This document shows, one piece after another, positions 8,425 to 16,472 of a DNA stretch of 64,000 nucleotides (positions are counted from its first letter, which is position 1; each line of letters opens with the position of its first letter). Source of the DNA: Nocardioides marinus (GTDB lineage: Bacteria > Pseudomonadota > Alphaproteobacteria > Rhodobacterales > Rhodobacteraceae); the NCBI GenBank assembly GCA_019801415.1, contig JAHVJD010000001.1:124001-188000 (forward strand), given 5' to 3'. A program made the position numbers and the translations under genes. The notes beneath the pieces were generated by a model. It ran no database searches and was not told the DNA's origin. It worked only from the letters and a program-made list of their open reading frames with translations.

Positions 8425-9453
8425 TCAGGGGAACAGCGGCGCCATCATCAGGCCACAGGTTTCCTCCTCACCTAACATCAGGTTTGCGTTCTGCAAGGCC
8501 TGGCCGCTGCTACCTTTTGTCAGGTTATCCAGCGCCGCGAACACGATGGCGCGGCCATCGATACGGTCCTTGGCAACCCCGATATGGCAGAAGTTCGAAC
8601 CGCGCACGTGATGCGTGCTGGGAGCCTCGCCGAAGGGCAGCAATTCGATGAAAGGTTCATCGGCATAGGCCTTGGCGAAGGTGTCATAGATCGCCTGCGC
8701 GTCCCCTTTGACATAGGTGGTGGCCAGAATGCCCCGGTTCACCGGCAACAGGTGCGGCGTGAACTGCACCTTGACCGGACGACCGGCAATCTTGCTGAAC
8801 TCCTGGTCGAATTCGCCAAGGTGCCGGTGGGTGCCACCGATGGCATAGGGGTTGTAGCCCTCGCTCAGCTCCGCGTGCAGCAAATTTTCCTTCAAAGCCC
8901 GGCCAGCGCCCGACACCGCGCATTTCAGATCCAGAATGATGTCATCCAGATCGATGACGCCCGCCGCGATCAGCGGCCGCAGGGCAAACTGCCCGGTAGC
9001 GGCGTTGCAGCCGGTGCCGGCCACAAGGCGCGCGGCCTTGATGTCTTCGCGGTAGAATTCGGTGAGGCCATAGACCGCCTCTTGCTGCTGCTCCAGCGCC
9101 GCGTGAGGGTTGCCATACCACTTTTTATACTCGGCCGGGTCGCGCAGCCGGAAATCCGCCGACAGATCAACGATCTTCAGGTCCTTTGGCAGCGCCGCGA
9201 TCACCTCCTGGCTGGTCTTGTGCGGCAGCGCGCAGAAGCACAGGTCGATGGCGGAGAAGTCGATTTCCTCGATCTTGCAAAGGGTTGGCAGGGACATGTG
9301 ACGCAGATGCGGGAACACCTCGGCCATGGTCATGCCAGCCTTGCGCTCTGCCGCGAGGGCCGCGATCTCGATGTTCGGGTGCTGCGCGATCAGCCGCACC
9401 AGTTCGGCGCCGGTATAGCCGGAAGCGCCCAGAATAGCCACTTTATGGGTCAT
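8425..9453 (-). CDS. argC: N-acetyl-gamma-glutamyl-phosphate reductase
   Basis: ArgC reduces N-acetylglutamyl phosphate to the semialdehyde with NADPH, the third step of arginine synthesis. The 342-residue protein has the N-terminal Rossmann motif [10 protein letters not shown] (9-18), catalytic Cys149 in GTGCNAATG and the general-base histidine His234 in [11 protein letters not shown]. Length and motifs are normal for the 340-residue class. It lies 118 bases downstream of murI and 48 bases upstream of ccmE on the same strand. A 7-bp hairpin with a CCTT loop (9488-9505) lies between murI and argC without a T-run. Confidence 0.97.
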   Translation of the reverse strand: MTHKVAILGASGYTGAELVRLIAQHPNIEIAALAAERKAGMTMAEVFPHLRHMSLPTLCKIEEIDFSAIDLCFCALPHKTSQEVIAALPKDLKIVDLSADFRLRDPAEYKKWYGNPHAALEQQQEAVYGLTEFYREDIKAARLVAGTGCNAATGQFALRPLIAAGVIDLDDIILDLKCAVSGAGRALKENLLHAELSEGYNPYAIGGTHRHLGEFDQEFSKIAGRPVKVQFTPHLLPVNRGILATTYVKGDAQAIYDTFAKAYADEPFIELLPFGEAPSTHHVRGSNFCHIGVAKDRIDGRAIVFAALDNLTKGSSGQALQNANLMLGEEETCGLMMAPLFP

Positions 9454-9571
9454 GTCAGACCTCGTCTTTCAAATGTGATGAGCCATATCCGCAGCCTTCT
9501 GCGGAACATGTAACGAAGAAGTGGTGCCGCTCAGGCCAGACTGGCCGCAGGATTTTTGCAGCCGCCGACCG

Positions 9572-10381
9572 TCACGCCGAGCGAAAGGTGATTTCTCGTC
9601 GGAGAAACTGCGTTGCACGATCGCTGACACGGGCCGGGTTGCCGGTGGTGACGAAACCGCCGGGACCGGAGCCAAGCATATCCGGGTGACGCTCCAGGTA
9701 GTCCGCGAGGCTCTCCGCCACCAAGTTCCCTTGGCTGAACACCTTCACCTCGGGCCCCAGCGCAGCCTGAAACACATCCTGCATCAGCGGATAATGCGTG
9801 CAGCCCAGAATCGCGGCCTGCGGCTGCGGCATCTTGCGCTTCAGCGCATCGACATGGCTGCGGACCAGGGCTTCGGCCAGGATCTTGTCGCCATCCTCGA
9901 TGGCATCGACCACGCCACCACAGCTTTGCGCTTCGACATCGACCCCGATGGCGCGGAAAGCCAGCTCGCGCTGGAACGCCCGGCTGGCAACGGTGGCAGG
10001 GGTGGCAAACAGCGCCACATGCTGCACCGCAACCTCACGCGGCGGCGAATTGTCCCCCCATTGGCGTTCGGTCAGGGCCTCGATCAACGGCACGAAGACG
10101 CCAAGCACCCGTTTCCCCTTGGGCAGACCGCCCTCCTGCATGCGACGCAGTGCCGCCGCCGAAGCGGTGTTGCAGGCGAGAATGACCAGGTTGCAGCCCT
10201 GGTCCCACATGCTGTGCACCGCCGCGCGCGTCAGCTGATAGATATCCTCGGCATCCCGCACGCCGTACGGGGCGTGGGCATTATCGCCGTAATACAGAAA
10301 TTCCACATCCGGCAGCCGCGCTTGGGCCGCGTTCAGAACGGTCAGGCCGCCAAGACCTGAATCAAAGATGCCAACTGCCAT
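9572..10381 (-). CDS. murI: Glutamate racemase
   Basis: MurI makes D-glutamate for peptidoglycan from L-glutamate without a cofactor. The 269-residue protein shows the aspartate/glutamate racemase pattern: [11 protein letters not shown] (6-16), [11 protein letters not shown] (30-40), the first catalytic cysteine Cys70 in ACNTAS and the second, Cys195, in GCTHYPL. Its start lies nine bases after the stop of the acyltransferase gene, so these two form an operon. Nothing is missing. Confidence 0.97.
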   Translation of the reverse strand: MAVGIFDSGLGGLTVLNAAQARLPDVEFLYYGDNAHAPYGVRDAEDIYQLTRAAVHSMWDQGCNLVILACNTASAAALRRMQEGGLPKGKRVLGVFVPLIEALTERQWGDNSPPREVAVQHVALFATPATVASRAFQRELAFRAIGVDVEAQSCGGVVDAIEDGDKILAEALVRSHVDALKRKMPQPQAAILGCTHYPLMQDVFQAALGPEVKVFSQGNLVAESLADYLERHPDMLGSGPGGFVTTGNPARVSDRATQFLRREITFRSA

Positions 10382-10390
10382 TATGCTCTC

Positions 10391-11269
10391 TCAGGCGCGG
10401 TGTTTGTCCTCAAACTCATACCCGTGGGCATAAGATCTGAGCGGTACTGGAGACAGGTCATACGTGGCTTTGCGCAAGAAATCCATAAGCGCTTTTGCAT
10501 CGCCCGCAAGTGGCGCCAGGTCGCCGCGCGCGATCGGCGCGCCGATCACCACGCGAACCGGGGTGTCGACCCGTTTGCGAAACTCCTGCAACAGCAGCCC
10601 CATCCGCAGGTTCACGTGCAAGTGACTGGCGATCTGGAACAGGCGCGATGTATGCCCCTCGAAGAACACCGGCACCACCACCGCATCGGATTTGGCGATC
10701 ATCCGCGCGGTGAAGGCGCGCCATCCGGGGTCCATCGGGTGTTCAAACGGCCGCGCAGCCGTAGAGACAGTGCCGCCGGGGAAAATCCCGATCGCCCCTC
10801 CCTGCCCCAGAAACTCCAGCGCCGCCTTGCGGGTGGCAAGGTTGGTGCGCAACGCCTCCTTGGTTTCAGCAAAATCGACCGGCAGGATCACGCGGTTCAG
10901 ATCCTCGGCCTTGCGAAAGACCTGATGCGCGAGAATCCGGAAGTCGCTGCGGGTCTGGGACAGGATATACCCCATCATCAGCCCATCAAGGATGCCATAG
11001 GGGTGGTTGGCAATCAGGATCAGTGGCCGGTCCCGCGGGATATTGCCAAGGCTTCCCCCCACCACGTCCAGCGTCAGACCATAGCGTTCGGCCATCACCG
11101 ACCAGAAGCTGCGCCCGGCCGCGATGTCGCGTTCATATCCTTCCGCCCGACGCATCAAGTGCAGCCGCCCCGTGGCGTTTTCCATCAAGCGGATCAGCGC
11201 GCGACCCGGACGCGTCGCCGCGGAATGAGCATAGGATATATCTCGGGCAATCTGACGATCGTACTGCAT
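10391..11269 (-). CDS. PlsC-type lysophospholipid acyltransferase family protein
   Basis: The protein belongs to the PlsC/LPLAT superfamily, which transfers acyl chains to lysophospholipids or related acceptors at the inner membrane. With the start at 11269 it has 292 residues. The acceptor motif NHPYGILDG contains His89 and Asp95. The second block FPGGTVST lies at about 163-170. The hydrophobic stretch LILIANHPYGIL fits a membrane-associated enzyme. The frame is open to 11365, but MQYDRQ at 11269 fits family N-termini better than the GC-rich extension, and no strong ribosome site settles it. The acceptor lipid is unknown; an ornithine- or glutamine-type aminolipid is possible in this group. 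It is cotranscribed with murI. Confidence 0.82.
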   Translation of the reverse strand: MQYDRQIARDISYAHSAATRPGRALIRLMENATGRLHLMRRAEGYERDIAAGRSFWSVMAERYGLTLDVVGGSLGNIPRDRPLILIANHPYGILDGLMMGYILSQTRSDFRILAHQVFRKAEDLNRVILPVDFAETKEALRTNLATRKAALEFLGQGGAIGIFPGGTVSTAARPFEHPMDPGWRAFTARMIAKSDAVVVPVFFEGHTSRLFQIASHLHVNLRMGLLLQEFRKRVDTPVRVVIGAPIARGDLAPLAGDAKALMDFLRKATYDLSPVPLRSYAHGYEFEDKHRA

Positions 11270-11366
11270 CTTCTGTGTCGTCCTGAACGGCGGCTCCCGG
11301 CCAATTAGGGCCGGAAGCGCACCATATTCAAGCGACATGACACTGCCGTGACAGAATGGCGCCACC

Positions 11367-11448
11367 GCGCCGCGCGACAGCGCGGCGCCGGGCCCAACCG
11401 GCGTGGGGCCAGCGCCCGAAGGGCCGGACCTGCACCGGGCGGGAGCGC
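11367..11448. repeat. Composite intergenic repeat, copy B
   Basis: The palindrome GCGCCGCGC-GACA-GCGCGGCGC (11367-11388) has exactly the arms of copy A. It is followed by CGGGCCCAACC, a variable GC-rich middle and the shared end motif GCGGGAGCGC (11439-11448). It lies downstream of the ior gene, ending 12 bases before its stop position. Confidence 0.6.
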
Positions 11449-11459
11449 TTCGTTGGCGG

Positions 11460-14400
11460 TTACTCCGCCGCCTGCTTCACCGCCGTCCCTCCTTCACGAA
11501 GGACCGCGAGCAGCTCCTCGCGGCGCTTGGCGGCCTTTTGTTCGTTGGCTTGCTTCACCGGGCCAAATCCCCGGATCTGCAACGGCAACTCGGCCAGCGC
11601 GATAAGGGCCTCCATGGTCCCCGGTGTGGCTTTCGGCAGCCATTCCCGCATGTCGCGCTCATATTGCGCAATCAGCGCGCGCTCCATCTTGCGTTCCGCC
11701 GTATAGCCAAAGACGTCCAGCGGCGTGCCGCGCAGGCGCTTGAAACGGGTCAGCAGCCGCAGCCAGCGATCCAGCCCCTGGCTGAACTTGCGTTTCTTCG
11801 GCCGACCATTGGGATCCACTCCGCCCAGCATCGGTGGCGCCAGATGATAGGACAGTTTCAGGTCGCCCTCGAATTCCGCCTCCGCCTGGCTGCGACTGTT
11901 CAGCAGCAGCCGCGCGACTTCGTACTCATCCTTGTAGGAAAGGAGCTTGTGATAGCCCTTGGCCACCGCCTCCTTGAGCGCCGGATCACTGATGCCCTCC
12001 AGCAGTTGCGTGTAGCGTTTTGCCAGACCCTTTCCCTGGTAGGCGATCAGGTGGTCGACGCGGAAGGCGATCTTCTCGTCCAGTGTCTTGGGCTTGGCCA
12101 CCACTTTCGGCTGGCTCAGCGCGGCGGCATCGGCGGGATACAGAACTGCCCAGCGGCCAATATCAAACGCGCGCTTGTTGGCCTCCACCGCGGCGCCGTT
12201 CATCTCGATCGCCTGCATCAGCGCCGCGTGCCCAACCGGCACCAGCCCGCGCTGCCAGGCCGCGCCAAAGACCATCATGTTGGAAAAGATCGAGTCGCCC
12301 ATGGTGACACGGGCCAGTTCCGAGGCGTCAAACAGGTCCAGGCGCTCCCGCAGACGCGCCTGCAGGGCGACCTCGAGCCTGTCGGACGGAATCGCAAAGT
12401 CGGTGTTGCGGGTGAATTCCCCGGTGATGATCTCGTGGCTGTTGACAACGACCCCGGTGCGCCCCGCAGTCGTCAGCCCCAGCGTCTTGGCACCGGCACT
12501 CACCACCAGGTCACCGCCGATCAGCGCGTCTGCTTCACCGGTGGCCACCCGGATCGCCGAGATGTCCTCGGGGCGGTTGGCGATCCGGCAATGGATGTGC
12601 ACCGCGCCGCCTTTCTGGGCGAGACCAGCCATCTCCATCAAGCCAGCCCCCTTGCCGTCGATCTGCGCGGCCTGCGCCAGCACCGCGCCGATGGTCACGA
12701 CGCCGGTGCCGCCGACGCCGGTGATCACCACGTTATGGGTGCCCTTGATGGCAGGCAGCTCCGGTTGCGGCAGGTCCGGCAGTTCCAGCGTGGCAGTGGC
12801 CTCCTTGCGGATTTTTGCGCCCTCAACCGTCACGAACGAGGGGCAGAAGCCGTTCAGGCACGAAAAATCCTTGTTGCAGGAGGATTGGTCGATGGCACGC
12901 TTGCGGCCCAGTTCGGTGTCCTTGGGCACGATGGAGACGCAGTTGGACTGAACGCCGCAATCACCGCAGCCCTCGCAGATGTCGGGGTTGATGAACACCC
13001 GCTGGTCGGGATCCGGGAACTGGCCGCGCTTGCGGCGGCGGCGTTTCTCGGCGGCGCAGGTCTGGATGTAGATGATGGCCGAGACGCCCTCGATCTCTTC
13101 GAACTCGCGCTGGATCTTCATCATCTCGACGCGTTCGTGCATCCGCATGCCCGCCGGGAACAAGGACGGATCGACGTCCTCCTTCTCGTCATAGACCACG
13201 GCGATGGTTTTCACCCCCATCGCGGTAAGCTCATGCGCGATCTGATGCGCCGTCAGACCGCCCTCGGCCGCCTGCCCGCCGGTCATCGCCACGGCGTCAT
13301 TGTAAAGGATCTTGTAGGTGATGTTGGTGCCCTCGGCCAACGCGGCCCGGATCGCCATCACGCCCGAATGGTTGTAGGTGCCGTCGCCGAGGTTCTGGAA
13401 CACGTGCTTGCGCTTGGAAAACGGCGCTTCGCCGATCCAGTTCGCGCCTTCGCCGCCCATATGGGTGAAGCCGGTGGTCTCGCGGTCCATCCACTGAACC
13501 ATGAAGTGACAGCCGATACCGGCATAGGCGCGCGCGCCGTCGGGAAGCTTGGTCGAGGTGTTGTGCGGGCAGCCCGAACAGAAATAGGGCAACCGGGTGG
13601 CGATTTCCTCGGCGTTGTCGGCGCGACGGGCCTCGTCGAGCTTGGCCATGCCTGCGCGGATGGCCTCGGTGTCGCGACCCTCTTCGATCAGGATGCCGCC
13701 GAGCTTTTCGGCGATCATGATCGGGTCCAGCGCGTATTTGGTCGGGAATAGTTCCTCGCGGTGCAGCGCACCGGCGCCGCCCTTGTACCAGCCATACACC
13801 CGGCGGCCGCGGCGGTTGTCGAACAGCGCCTCCTTGATCTGGATCTCGATCAGCTTGCGCTTTTCCTCGACCACAACGATCAGGTCCAGCCCTTCGGCCC
13901 AGTCGTTGAAGCCCTTCATGTCCATCGGCCAGGTCTGCCCTACCTTGTAGGTGGTGATGCCAAGCCGTTCGGCCATCGCCTCGTCGATGTTCAGAAGCTT
14001 CAGCGCATGCACCAGATCCAGCCAGTTCTTGCCCGCAGCAACCAGCCCGATCTTGGCGCCGGGCTTGCCCCAGACGCGCTTGTCCATCTTGTTGGCATGG
14101 CTAAAGGCCTCCGCGGCAAAGCGGCGATAGTCGATGATTCTGTTTTCCTGGCGGAAACGATCATCGTCCAGCCGGATGTTCAGTCCGTCTGGCGGCATGT
14201 CGAACTTGGGCGACACCAGCTGCACCCGGTCCGGGCGGGCATCGACAACCGAGGTGACCTCGATCGTGTCCTTCATGGTCTTCAGACCAACCCAAAGCCC
14301 GGAGAACCGGCTGAGCGCATAGCCATAGATGCCGTAGTCGAGAATCTCCTGCACTCCGGCGGGGCTGACGATGGGCAGGTAGCAATCCAGAAGCGACCAT

Positions 14401-14879
14401 TCCGACTGGTGCAGCACCGTGGAGCTTTCGCCGGTGTGGTCGTCCCCCATGGCCAACAGCACGCCGCCATGTTTCGAGGTGCCCGCCATATTGGCATGAC
14501 GGATCGCATCACCCGAGCGGTCCACCCCCGGCCCCTTGCCATACCACAGGCCGAAGACACCGTCGAATTTCCCCTCCCCACGCAGTTCCGCCTGCTGCGC
14601 CCCCCAGAGCGCGGTGACCGCCAGGTCCTCGTTCAGCCCGTACTGGAACTTGACATCAGCGTCACTCAGCTGCTTGGCGGCGCGGCTCATCTGGATGTCG
14701 ACCGCACCCAGGGGCGATCCCCGATACCCGGTGACCAGACCGGCCGTGTTCAGACCTGCGGCCTTGTCGCGGTGCTTTTGCATCAGCATCAGCCGCACCA
14801 GCGCCTGGGTGCCGTTCAGCAGCACCGGCGATTTGGTCAGATCGTATTTGTCGTTCAGTGAAATCTTCTGCGTGCTCAT
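11460..14879 (-). CDS. Indolepyruvate ferredoxin oxidoreductase, IorA-IorB fusion
   Basis: This enzyme oxidatively decarboxylates aryl pyruvates (indolepyruvate, phenylpyruvate) to aryl-acetyl-CoA, using thiamine diphosphate and iron-sulphur clusters with ferredoxin as acceptor. The 1139-residue single chain has an N-terminal pyruvate-oxidoreductase domain (GLVTGYRGSPLGAVD near 50), a TPP-binding region with CSGCPHNTSTK (about 433) and GDGTYNHSG, an iron-sulphur segment CEGCGDCGVQSNC (about 640), and a C-terminal gamma-type domain starting VITGVGGTGVVT. Archaeal enzymes use two chains, so the fusion is the bacterial form. A LysR gene is divergent, with a perfect palindrome between them. Confidence 0.95.
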   Translation of the reverse strand: MSTQKISLNDKYDLTKSPVLLNGTQALVRLMLMQKHRDKAAGLNTAGLVTGYRGSPLGAVDIQMSRAAKQLSDADVKFQYGLNEDLAVTALWGAQQAELRGEGKFDGVFGLWYGKGPGVDRSGDAIRHANMAGTSKHGGVLLAMGDDHTGESSTVLHQSEWSLLDCYLPIVSPAGVQEILDYGIYGYALSRFSGLWVGLKTMKDTIEVTSVVDARPDRVQLVSPKFDMPPDGLNIRLDDDRFRQENRIIDYRRFAAEAFSHANKMDKRVWGKPGAKIGLVAAGKNWLDLVHALKLLNIDEAMAERLGITTYKVGQTWPMDMKGFNDWAEGLDLIVVVEEKRKLIEIQIKEALFDNRRGRRVYGWYKGGAGALHREELFPTKYALDPIMIAEKLGGILIEEGRDTEAIRAGMAKLDEARRADNAEEIATRLPYFCSGCPHNTSTKLPDGARAYAGIGCHFMVQWMDRETTGFTHMGGEGANWIGEAPFSKRKHVFQNLGDGTYNHSGVMAIRAALAEGTNITYKILYNDAVAMTGGQAAEGGLTAHQIAHELTAMGVKTIAVVYDEKEDVDPSLFPAGMRMHERVEMMKIQREFEEIEGVSAIIYIQTCAAEKRRRRKRGQFPDPDQRVFINPDICEGCGDCGVQSNCVSIVPKDTELGRKRAIDQSSCNKDFSCLNGFCPSFVTVEGAKIRKEATATLELPDLPQPELPAIKGTHNVVITGVGGTGVVTIGAVLAQAAQIDGKGAGLMEMAGLAQKGGAVHIHCRIANRPEDISAIRVATGEADALIGGDLVVSAGAKTLGLTTAGRTGVVVNSHEIITGEFTRNTDFAIPSDRLEVALQARLRERLDLFDASELARVTMGDSIFSNMMVFGAAWQRGLVPVGHAALMQAIEMNGAAVEANKRAFDIGRWAVLYPADAAALSQPKVVAKPKTLDEKIAFRVDHLIAYQGKGLAKRYTQLLEGISDPALKEAVAKGYHKLLSYKDEYEVARLLLNSRSQAEAEFEGDLKLSYHLAPPMLGGVDPNGRPKKRKFSQGLDRWLRLLTRFKRLRGTPLDVFGYTAERKMERALIAQYERDMREWLPKATPGTMEALIALAELPLQIRGFGPVKQANEQKAAKRREELLAVLREGGTAVKQAAE

Positions 14880-14927
14880 CTTGGCCTCCCGCCCAAAGAA
14901 TAGCTTGCTCTCTCCCGATTTGATAAT

Positions 14928-14946
14928 AGGTCAGAAATACTGACCT
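14928..14946. promoter_or_regulatory. Perfect 19-bp palindrome, LysR-type operator candidate
   Basis: AGGTCAG-AAATA-CTGACCT is a perfect 7-bp inverted repeat with a 5-base spacer. Its core TCAGAAATACTGA fits the T-N11-A pattern of LysR boxes. It lies in the 168-bp divergent region, 49 bases before ior and 101 bases before lysR. Confidence 0.6.
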
Positions 14947-15047
14947 GTGTAGCCGCTTTTTTTCGATTTTACTCGCTTGCACCGCGAAAACTGATACATA
15001 ACTAAGGTTTCATCTACTGACCCCGAAATGCACGGAAAGTAACGGAT

Positions 15048-15953
15048 ATGGATTGGGACAAGCTCAGAATCTTTCACGCGGTCGCGGATGCGGGCAGTCT
15101 CACCCATGCCGGTGACAAGCTGAACTTGTCACAGTCGGCCGTCAGCCGCCAGATCCGCGCGTTGGAGGAGAGCCTGAACGCAACCCTGTTTCACCGCCAT
15201 GCACGCGGACTGATTCTGACCGAACAGGGGGAATTGCTGTTCGACGCGACGCAGTCGATGACCAGCCGCCTCGACGCGGCCGCGGCGCGCATCCGCGACA
15301 GTGAAGAAGAGGTCTTTGGGGAACTCAGGGTGACCACGGCCACCGGCTTTGGCACTCTCTGGCTGGCGCCGCGCCTGACAAAGCTTTACGAGCAGTACCC
15401 GAACCTGAAAATCGATCTGATGCTGGAAGAGCGGGTGCTGGACCTGCCGATGCGCGAGGCCGATGTCGCCATCCGCATGAAAGAGCCGAGCCAGGCCGAC
15501 CTAGTACGCAAGCGCCTCATGACGGTGCGGATGGCCCTGTTCGCCTCGCCCCGTTACCTTGAAAAATACGGTGTGCCGGAAACGATCGAGGACATTTCGG
15601 ATCACCGGTTGATCTGCCAGAACCAGCGCGCCGCGCAGGTCAGTTCAGCGGCCGTCGTCATCCGCAAACTGATGTCCTACGAACCGAAGTCGCTGCTGAC
15701 GGTGAACAACTACTTTGGTGTGCTGCAAAGTGTGGTGCACGACATGGGCATCGGCATCCTGCCAGACTACGTGACCGAAGAGTTTCCGGAACTGGTCGAG
15801 GTTCTGCCGGACGAAGGACAGAACACTGTCCCGGTTTACCTCGCCTATCCCGAAGAGCTGCGCCATTCACAGCGCGTTGGTGCCTTCCGGGACTTTGTCC
15901 AATCCGAGATCATGGCGCACCGCAAGCATATGAAAGAACTGGGCAAGCTGTAA
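15048..15953 (+). CDS. LysR-family transcriptional regulator
   Basis: This 301-residue DNA-binding regulator has a winged helix-turn-helix in residues 1-60 (LSQSAVSRQIRALEESL is the recognition region) and a two-lobed LysR effector-binding domain from about residue 90. It is divergent from the fused ior gene, and a LysR-type palindrome lies between them, so it probably controls ior and itself. The ligand cannot be read from the sequence; an aryl pyruvate or amino acid is a reasonable guess. The start ATG is supported by the family N-terminus MDWDKLRIFHAVADAGS. Confidence 0.92.
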   Translation: MDWDKLRIFHAVADAGSLTHAGDKLNLSQSAVSRQIRALEESLNATLFHRHARGLILTEQGELLFDATQSMTSRLDAAAARIRDSEEEVFGELRVTTATGFGTLWLAPRLTKLYEQYPNLKIDLMLEERVLDLPMREADVAIRMKEPSQADLVRKRLMTVRMALFASPRYLEKYGVPETIEDISDHRLICQNQRAAQVSSAAVVIRKLMSYEPKSLLTVNNYFGVLQSVVHDMGIGILPDYVTEEFPELVEVLPDEGQNTVPVYLAYPEELRHSQRVGAFRDFVQSEIMAHRKHMKELGKL

Positions 15954-16183
15954 CCGGCACCGACATCGGCTAGACGCCTCATCTGCTGCCGCACACCCGC
16001 CACAGCCTTGCCGCGCGGCACTGGCTGCGCTGCTCTGTGCGCGCGCCCGTCTACCGGTGCACAGAGCGGGAAAATCGCCGCGCGCCTGCGTCTTTGGGTA
16101 TCGGATGGCTGGGTTGTTCTCACGAAATCAAAGCCATGCAGAAACCGCATAGCAGCTTTGACGTTCATTTCGCATCTCGCCTC
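15954..16183. other. Intergenic stretch without a recognised gene
   Basis: No convincing reading frame or RNA was seen here. A minus-strand frame (15845-16168) overlaps the end of lysR and has no family resemblance. The inverted repeat CTCTGTGC and GCACAGAG (16034-16041 and 16059-16066) is present. Confidence 0.4.
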
Positions 16184-16212
16184 TTGAAGGGTTCGGCGCG
16201 CAGCCCTAAATG
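16184..16212 (+). promoter_or_regulatory. Sigma-70-like promoter of the candidate sRNA
   Basis: TTGAAG (16184-16189) and TAAATG (16207-16212) are separated by exactly 17 bases. The predicted start point near 16219 coincides with the first base of a stable hairpin. Confidence 0.45.
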
Positions 16213-16218
16213 ACCCTC

Positions 16219-16294
16219 ATGAAGGCGGCGCTGACGCCCTCCTTCATACCTCCCTGTTGGACTTCGGCCGAGCTTAGTGCTCGGCCTTTTTTTT
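16219..16294 (+). ncRNA. Candidate small RNA with exposed CCUCC
   Basis: About 76 bases could form an independent transcript. It starts with a hairpin (arms ATGAAGG at 16219-16225 and CCTTCAT at 16241-16247, with an inner GGCG/CGCC pairing). An unpaired stretch ACCTCCCTGTTGGACTTC follows, then a strong terminator with eight T. The CCTCC in the single-stranded part is complementary to Shine-Dalgarno sequences, as in several alphaproteobacterial regulatory RNAs. A promoter fits at 16184-16212. No named RNA family is claimed. The alternative is a long 3' end of lysR transcripts. Confidence 0.5.
16266..16294 (+). terminator. Strong intrinsic terminator
   Basis: Eight-bp arms GGCCGAGC and GCTCGGCC with a TTAGT loop are followed by TTTTTTTT. 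It lies 313 bases after the lysR stop and 178 bases before the MscS gene, so it most likely ends the candidate sRNA. Confidence 0.88.
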
Positions 16295-16472
16295 GGCCAG
16301 TCGCTGCCCGCGAGATACGCGTGCTTTGCCAGCCGCATCCCTTCGGTGCGCGCAGCAGGTGCGGAACAGCCCGGCACTGTGAGCTTTTTCTTTGACCTGC
16401 ATAAGGCCCATCGGGTCAACTGGACGAGACTTCTGTTCCAATTTTCAGTCTCATTCAGGGGCAAAGAGATTT

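Noticed and set aside
11403-13751. Plus-strand frame of 782 codons opposite ior
   Set aside because: Antisense to conserved ior coding; composition typical of a shadow frame.
15845-16168. Minus-strand frame of 107 codons downstream of lysR
   Set aside because: It overlaps the lysR 3' end, has no recognisable domain and leaves the sRNA promoter region unexplained.
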